Assembly: GCF_900182905.1 (NCBI RefSeq)
Contig: NZ_FXUF01000009.1
Coordinates: 99,148-163,147, forward strand
From: Anoxynatronum buryatiense
GTDB taxonomy: Bacteria > Bacillota > Clostridia > Peptostreptococcales > Tindalliaceae
Reading direction: 5' to 3'
Length of the DNA stretch: 64,000 nt
The notes under the pieces were generated by a model, which saw only the letters and a program-made list of their open reading frames with translations, did not search any database and was not told the DNA's origin. The stretch's first letter is position 1, and every line of letters begins with the position of its first letter. Of this stretch, positions 60,383-64,000 are shown piece after piece. The translations under genes were made by a program, and so were the position numbers.

Positions 60383-62365
60383 ATGAAATTAAAAAGGCGG
60401 GTATCACTTCTATTGACTCTGGCCTTCAGCCTGTTGCTTCTTGTATCAATGATACGCATCAATCAACATTCTTCCCTGCTGAAAGCCACTGCAGGCCAGC
60501 TTCACGTGGAACTCGGCCAATTTGCAAAAGGAACCCATCAATTGGCCGGTGAGTGGCTGATGTATGACGGCCTTCACGCACCAGATGAACTGGCTGCTTT
60601 GGATTACACCGTTACCGGTGATATGCGCTATAACTCTAGCATGGCCGGGAATACGTACGCCTTTTACATGCAGGTGAACGACCCGGAGTCGCTTCATTTC
60701 ATCATCTCTTCCACCTACTATTTTCATTTGTGGATTAATCATCAGCCGGTATTATCTGAAGATGGCAGCAATCGTTTGAAGACCCACGATGCTTTTTCGC
60801 TGGAAGACTATGCGGGAAACACCCCAGGGTATTCCTTTGTCTTGCAGGTATATTCACCTTCTGACCTGCGGGGCAGTTATTTCAGTTTGTTGCTGGGTAC
60901 GAAAGATCAAATCAGATTTGTCCACGATCGATGGATTGTTCTCGAATCTTTTGCTCTGGGTATCTATGCCATGATCATCTTGAATTCATTTGTTCTATAC
61001 GCCCTTAAAAGAAGTGAACACTACCTGCTGTTGCTGCCCCTGTCTTCATTACTGGCCTTTTGGGGTTCGTTAACGGTGCTGCAGTATCCTGTTTTCCACC
61101 AGCTGATCCCCCAGGGTGTCTTCATGTATATCTTTTTCACGCTGTTAATGCACCCCAGTATTCTCAATTTCGAACTCACTCGCCAGCTGATCCCTGATGC
61201 GCTGCCGCCTAAAACTCAATGGTTCTTTTACGCCCTCTATGCAGTGTCTCTCAGTGTTTTCTTTTTTGTTGGCAACATCCCTGTGATACTGCAAAACTAT
61301 GCGTCTGTTCTCAATTGGTTTTTGATTCTTGTTCAAGGCTGGATGATTTTACACAGCTATAGGCGCAATCGCCCGGAAGCTCCCATCCTGTTTGTGGGTC
61401 TTTGTATCCTCATTGTCAGTCGATTGTTTTTTTTCGGTATTCAGGAGGGTCTGATTCCCCACGGAATGGTGGATATCGAGCTGCAACCCAGAAGATATGC
61501 CTACATCATCTACATTGTTTGTTTTTCCATTGCCATCAACGGTATTTTTGCACGAAAGTTCAGCAAAGCCGACTCACTGGCCATCCAATTGGAGAAAACC
61601 AACCAAAACCTGAAACGGCTTGTTGACGAGAAAACCGCCGATCTGACGAAATCATACAATCAAATTGTCAATCTTCAGGATACCAGGAAGGTGTTTCTTT
61701 CTGAAGTGGCCCACAATCTCCGCAGCCCTCTGTTTGCCTTGATTGGATACGTTGACATGCTCCAGGCTGATCTGGCAGACCCTTCGCCTAAAACTGAGCA
61801 ATACCTTCGGCAAATCAATGAACGCATCGATTATATTCAGAAGATGGCTGAAGAACTGTTCCTTGTTGCCCGATTAGAGGAAGATCAGGTTCCCTTTAAT
61901 ATGATTTTTTTTGATCTGTCATTGTTACTGCAGCGTGTATTGGAAAACCACGGCGGCCCTGCAAAACAAAGGCAAATTGCCCTTTCAGTTGAAAATCTTC
62001 CCGAAAAAACACTCTGTTATGGTGATCAGTTCCGTCTTCAACAGGCCATCGAAAATATCGTGAGTAATGCACTGCAGCATACTGACGAAGGTGGCCGCGT
62101 CACCATCTCACTCTTTCAGCGAGACAACGGTACGTTGCATCTGAAAATATGTGACACGGGATCAGGCATTACCCCTGAAGCATTGCCCCATATTTTTAAC
62201 CGGTACTATACCCATACTGCTTCTCCCGCTACGTCTAAAAAGTCAACGGGTCTGGGCCTGACCATTGCTCAAAAAATCATTCAAATGCATCAGGGAAGCA
62301 TTGAAGTTGACAGCCGCGTCGGTGAAGGCTCTGAATTTATCATCATTTTACCTGATGTGAAGTAG
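60383..62365 (+). CDS. Membrane sensor histidine kinase (7TM type)
   Basis: 660 aa. A signal-anchor (8-28) precedes an extracytoplasmic domain (about 35-190) of beta type with HFIISSTYYFHLWINHQPVLSEDG, like the ligand-binding part of 7TM-DISM sensors. Seven helices follow (about 195-395), then a coiled coil, HisKA (EVAHNLRSPLFALIGY, about 445-505) and HATPase (about 550-655; NIVSNALQHT, DTGSGI, STGLGLTIAQKI). The ATG follows AGGAGGACACGAC. The divergent response regulator is its partner. The sensor faces outside, as does the reductase the pair may control. Confidence 0.93.
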   Translation: MKLKRRVSLLLTLAFSLLLLVSMIRINQHSSLLKATAGQLHVELGQFAKGTHQLAGEWLMYDGLHAPDELAALDYTVTGDMRYNSSMAGNTYAFYMQVNDPESLHFIISSTYYFHLWINHQPVLSEDGSNRLKTHDAFSLEDYAGNTPGYSFVLQVYSPSDLRGSYFSLLLGTKDQIRFVHDRWIVLESFALGIYAMIILNSFVLYALKRSEHYLLLLPLSSLLAFWGSLTVLQYPVFHQLIPQGVFMYIFFTLLMHPSILNFELTRQLIPDALPPKTQWFFYALYAVSLSVFFFVGNIPVILQNYASVLNWFLILVQGWMILHSYRRNRPEAPILFVGLCILIVSRLFFFGIQEGLIPHGMVDIELQPRRYAYIIYIVCFSIAINGIFARKFSKADSLAIQLEKTNQNLKRLVDEKTADLTKSYNQIVNLQDTRKVFLSEVAHNLRSPLFALIGYVDMLQADLADPSPKTEQYLRQINERIDYIQKMAEELFLVARLEEDQVPFNMIFFDLSLLLQRVLENHGGPAKQRQIALSVENLPEKTLCYGDQFRLQQAIENIVSNALQHTDEGGRVTISLFQRDNGTLHLKICDTGSGITPEALPHIFNRYYTHTASPATSKKSTGLGLTIAQKIIQMHQGSIEVDSRVGEGSEFIIILPDVK

Positions 62366-62602
62366 ATGGAACGGTCCCTTGCTAATCTGACGGTTCATTA
62401 CTTATAATCATGTACTTTCATGTTAATTCTATCACATGCGACAACTTCCCAAGTTAAAGATTTGTTTAATATTTCACGAACTAATGAACGAGTGCCTCTG
62501 TTTCTGAATAAAAAAAGGCGCTATAGACAAGATAATAATGGGTATCATACGCATGTATTAAACCTAAAACAATGTATGCAAATGAAGGGGGTTATCAGCA
62601 TT

Positions 62603-63808
62603 ATGAGTGAAATTCTCAAGTATGTGATTATAGGTAACGGCATAGCAGGATTATCTGCTGCAGAGGAAATTCGAAAAAGAGATGAAAAAGGTACCATCAC
62701 GATGGTTACTTCAGAGAATATTTTGACTTACTATCGGGTTAAGTTATCTCATTATATTGGCACAGCCTTCGATGATAAACAAATGTTGGTACATGATGAA
62801 AAGTGGTATCAAGACCGAAACATTGATGTCATTTTAAATCAGATCGCAGAAGAAATAAAGGTAAAAGAAAACCGCATAAGATTGGATAACGGAACAGAAT
62901 TAACCTATGATCGATTATTATTGGCAAACGGAAGCAGGCCCTTTGTGCCTCCGGTTAATGGCAGGTACAAGGGCGGTATCTTTGCATTAAGAACAATAAA
63001 AGATTTGAAATATATGCAACAATATTTTTCCATTTGTAATGACATCACCATCATTGGAGGAGGATTATTAGGGCTGGAAGCAGCTTGGGCTATAAAATCA
63101 TCAGGTAAAAATGTCAATGTTATTGAATTTTTTCCTTATTTGCTACCAAAACAACTGGATGAACCATTATCTGCTAAACTTCTTCAAAAATTAGAAGGTA
63201 AGGGGTTGAACTTTTACCTTGGGTCGGCTGTCGAAGAAATTACTGGAGATACAGAAGCAGATGGAATTAAAATGAAAGATGGATCTGAGTTTAAAACGGA
63301 TGCTGTCATATTTTCTTCTGGGGTTAGATCCAGCTTGGATTTAGTGCAGGATACAGGAATCGCATTTGATATAGGCGTTAAAGTGAATAAATATTTAAGA
63401 ACCAACATTGACAACATTTATGCAGCAGGCGATATTGCAGAAGTTGATGGTGTCGTGTTGGGGTTATGGAGTACTGCCATGGCCCAAGGAAAAGCTGCAG
63501 GCCAAAACATGGCAGGAGACCTTGTAGAATACAAACTTGCACAACCTTTTACCATGCTGACGATTGCAGGAATTAATGTGTTTTCTGCTGGCAACATTCA
63601 AGAATATGATATGACATTGGAACATACAGAGGAAAAAAAGGAGCATTATTATAAAATATATCTGACAAATCATAAAATAACAGGCGGCATTCTCATGGGA
63701 GATACCTCTCATGCGCCTAAATTCAAAAAGGCTATTAATGATAATATCAATGTCGAACAGCTTATGGAAAAGGGGATGGGTTGTTGGGAGATCATCAACA
63801 GCTTTTAG
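62603..63808 (+). CDS. NAD(P)/FAD-dependent oxidoreductase (nitrite-reductase/rubredoxin-reductase-like)
   Basis: About 401 aa. FAD site YVIIGNGIAGLSAAEEIRKRD (about 7-27), TYDRLLLANGSRPFVPPV, NAD(P) site ITIIGGGLLGLEAAWAIKSSGKNV (about 145-168), and a second FAD contact NIYAAGDIAEVDG (about 275). A C-terminal domain (about 320-400) ends in MGCWEIINSF. The pattern fits NirB-N-terminal or NADH:rubredoxin reductase-like enzymes. ATG 62603 (MSEILKY) is preceded by AAGGGGG at 11 bp; the 60 codons upstream in frame are not protein-like. Codon use is much more AT-rich (TTA, AAA, ATT, AGA) than in the rest of the window, suggesting recent acquisition. Confidence 0.88.
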   Translation: MSEILKYVIIGNGIAGLSAAEEIRKRDEKGTITMVTSENILTYYRVKLSHYIGTAFDDKQMLVHDEKWYQDRNIDVILNQIAEEIKVKENRIRLDNGTELTYDRLLLANGSRPFVPPVNGRYKGGIFALRTIKDLKYMQQYFSICNDITIIGGGLLGLEAAWAIKSSGKNVNVIEFFPYLLPKQLDEPLSAKLLQKLEGKGLNFYLGSAVEEITGDTEADGIKMKDGSEFKTDAVIFSSGVRSSLDLVQDTGIAFDIGVKVNKYLRTNIDNIYAAGDIAEVDGVVLGLWSTAMAQGKAAGQNMAGDLVEYKLAQPFTMLTIAGINVFSAGNIQEYDMTLEHTEEKKEHYYKIYLTNHKITGGILMGDTSHAPKFKKAINDNINVEQLMEKGMGCWEIINSF

Positions 63809-63915
63809 ATTGCGATTAGAAATGTACCTCGATCGTAAAACTTGAGATACAGACCAATCATTGTGGGAATTAAAATAGCCCCAGGGATATCCTGAGAAGG
63901 ATGTGCTGTAGATTT

Positions 63916-64000
63916 ACACAAAAGTTCTACACTGGCCATTCCTCCAACATCTTCCAATTACTTGCTCCATTTTTTTGTGTGACACAATAGTTTTACACGG
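63916..64000. repeat. Imperfect direct repeat at the right edge
   Basis: ACACAAAAGTTCTACACTGG (63916-63935) recurs as GACACAATAGTTTTACACGG (63981-64000), matching at most positions, 65 bp apart in AT-rich sequence. It may be the end of a mobile element that continues outside the window; no transposase is visible. Confidence 0.4.

Noticed and set aside
62420..62602. 60-residue N-terminal extension of the FAD oxidoreductase
   Set aside because: Not protein-like; the FAD-binding strand begins just after the ATG at 62603.
63809..64000. Insertion sequence at the right edge
   Set aside because: Only an imperfect direct repeat is visible; no transposase frame or clear terminal inverted repeats, so I list it as a repeat only.
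1..64000. CRISPR arrays, tRNA, rRNA or prophage genes
   Set aside because: No spaced repeat arrays, cloverleaf-like sequences, rRNA cores or phage structural genes were recognised.

Overview
The window reads as a chromosomal stretch from an anaerobic, motile member of the Bacillota (Clostridia-like). The evidence is near-consensus sigma-A promoters with 17-bp spacers, strong AGGAGG ribosome sites, a TPP riboswitch with an intrinsic terminator, PerR-type and OhrR-type operators, lipoprotein signal peptides, many UUG/GUG starts, and chemoreceptors. GC content looks intermediate over most of the window and clearly lower after about 62.4 kb. I see no rRNA, tRNA, CRISPR array or complete insertion sequence.

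Layout. 0-4.4 kb: a minus-strand thiamine salvage operon (thiM, a sodium:solute symporter, thiE, a HAD phosphatase, thiD running off the left edge) behind a TPP riboswitch. 4.4-7 kb: an MFS transporter and its LacI-type regulator, with a consensus promoter and two operator-like palindromes. 7-17.3 kb: signalling, with a two-gene c-di-GMP unit (periplasmic-binding-protein/GGDEF/EAL followed by propeller/GGDEF), two chemoreceptors and a MazG-like protein. 17.6-21.6 kb: TetR regulator, GAF-like protein, PAS histidine kinase and an alanine/ornithine-racemase-like enzyme. 21.9-25.3 kb: a secreted FMN/FAD reductase on the plus strand facing a membrane-anchored FMN-binding protein and a small membrane protein. 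25.4-27.1 kb: endonuclease IV and pirin. 27.4-34.7 kb: a small secreted or membrane peptide, a response regulator with a BTAD domain, a double-kinase hybrid sensor, a nucleoside phosphorylase and a seven-helix c-di-GMP phosphodiesterase. 35.1-42.1 kb: slipin/NfeD and an RND efflux pump with its adaptor. 42.3-47.2 kb: dps under a PerR-like box, then an M20 peptidase, an amidohydrolase and an AGCS symporter. 47.9-53.9 kb: PAS histidine kinase, DUF2680-like protein, auxin-efflux-type carrier, a second secreted flavin reductase, VanZ-like protein. 54.1-56.9 kb: Fe-alcohol dehydrogenase, AraC regulator, OhrR-type regulator. 57.3-62.4 kb: a third secreted flavin reductase and a divergent two-component pair. 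62.6-64 kb: an AT-rich NAD(P)/FAD oxidoreductase.

The unifying theme is sensing plus extracytoplasmic flavin-based respiration. Three secreted lipoprotein reductases of the fumarate/urocanate reductase family differ at the substrate site. Two carry a covalent-FMN domain. A separate membrane-anchored FMN-binding protein could hand electrons to them. Each reductase has its own neighbouring regulation (TetR; a shared promoter element; a two-component system), which suggests induction by different unsaturated organic acceptors. Around them sit at least four histidine kinases, two chemoreceptors and three c-di-GMP enzymes. All functions are inferred from sequence motifs read by eye; no database search was run.
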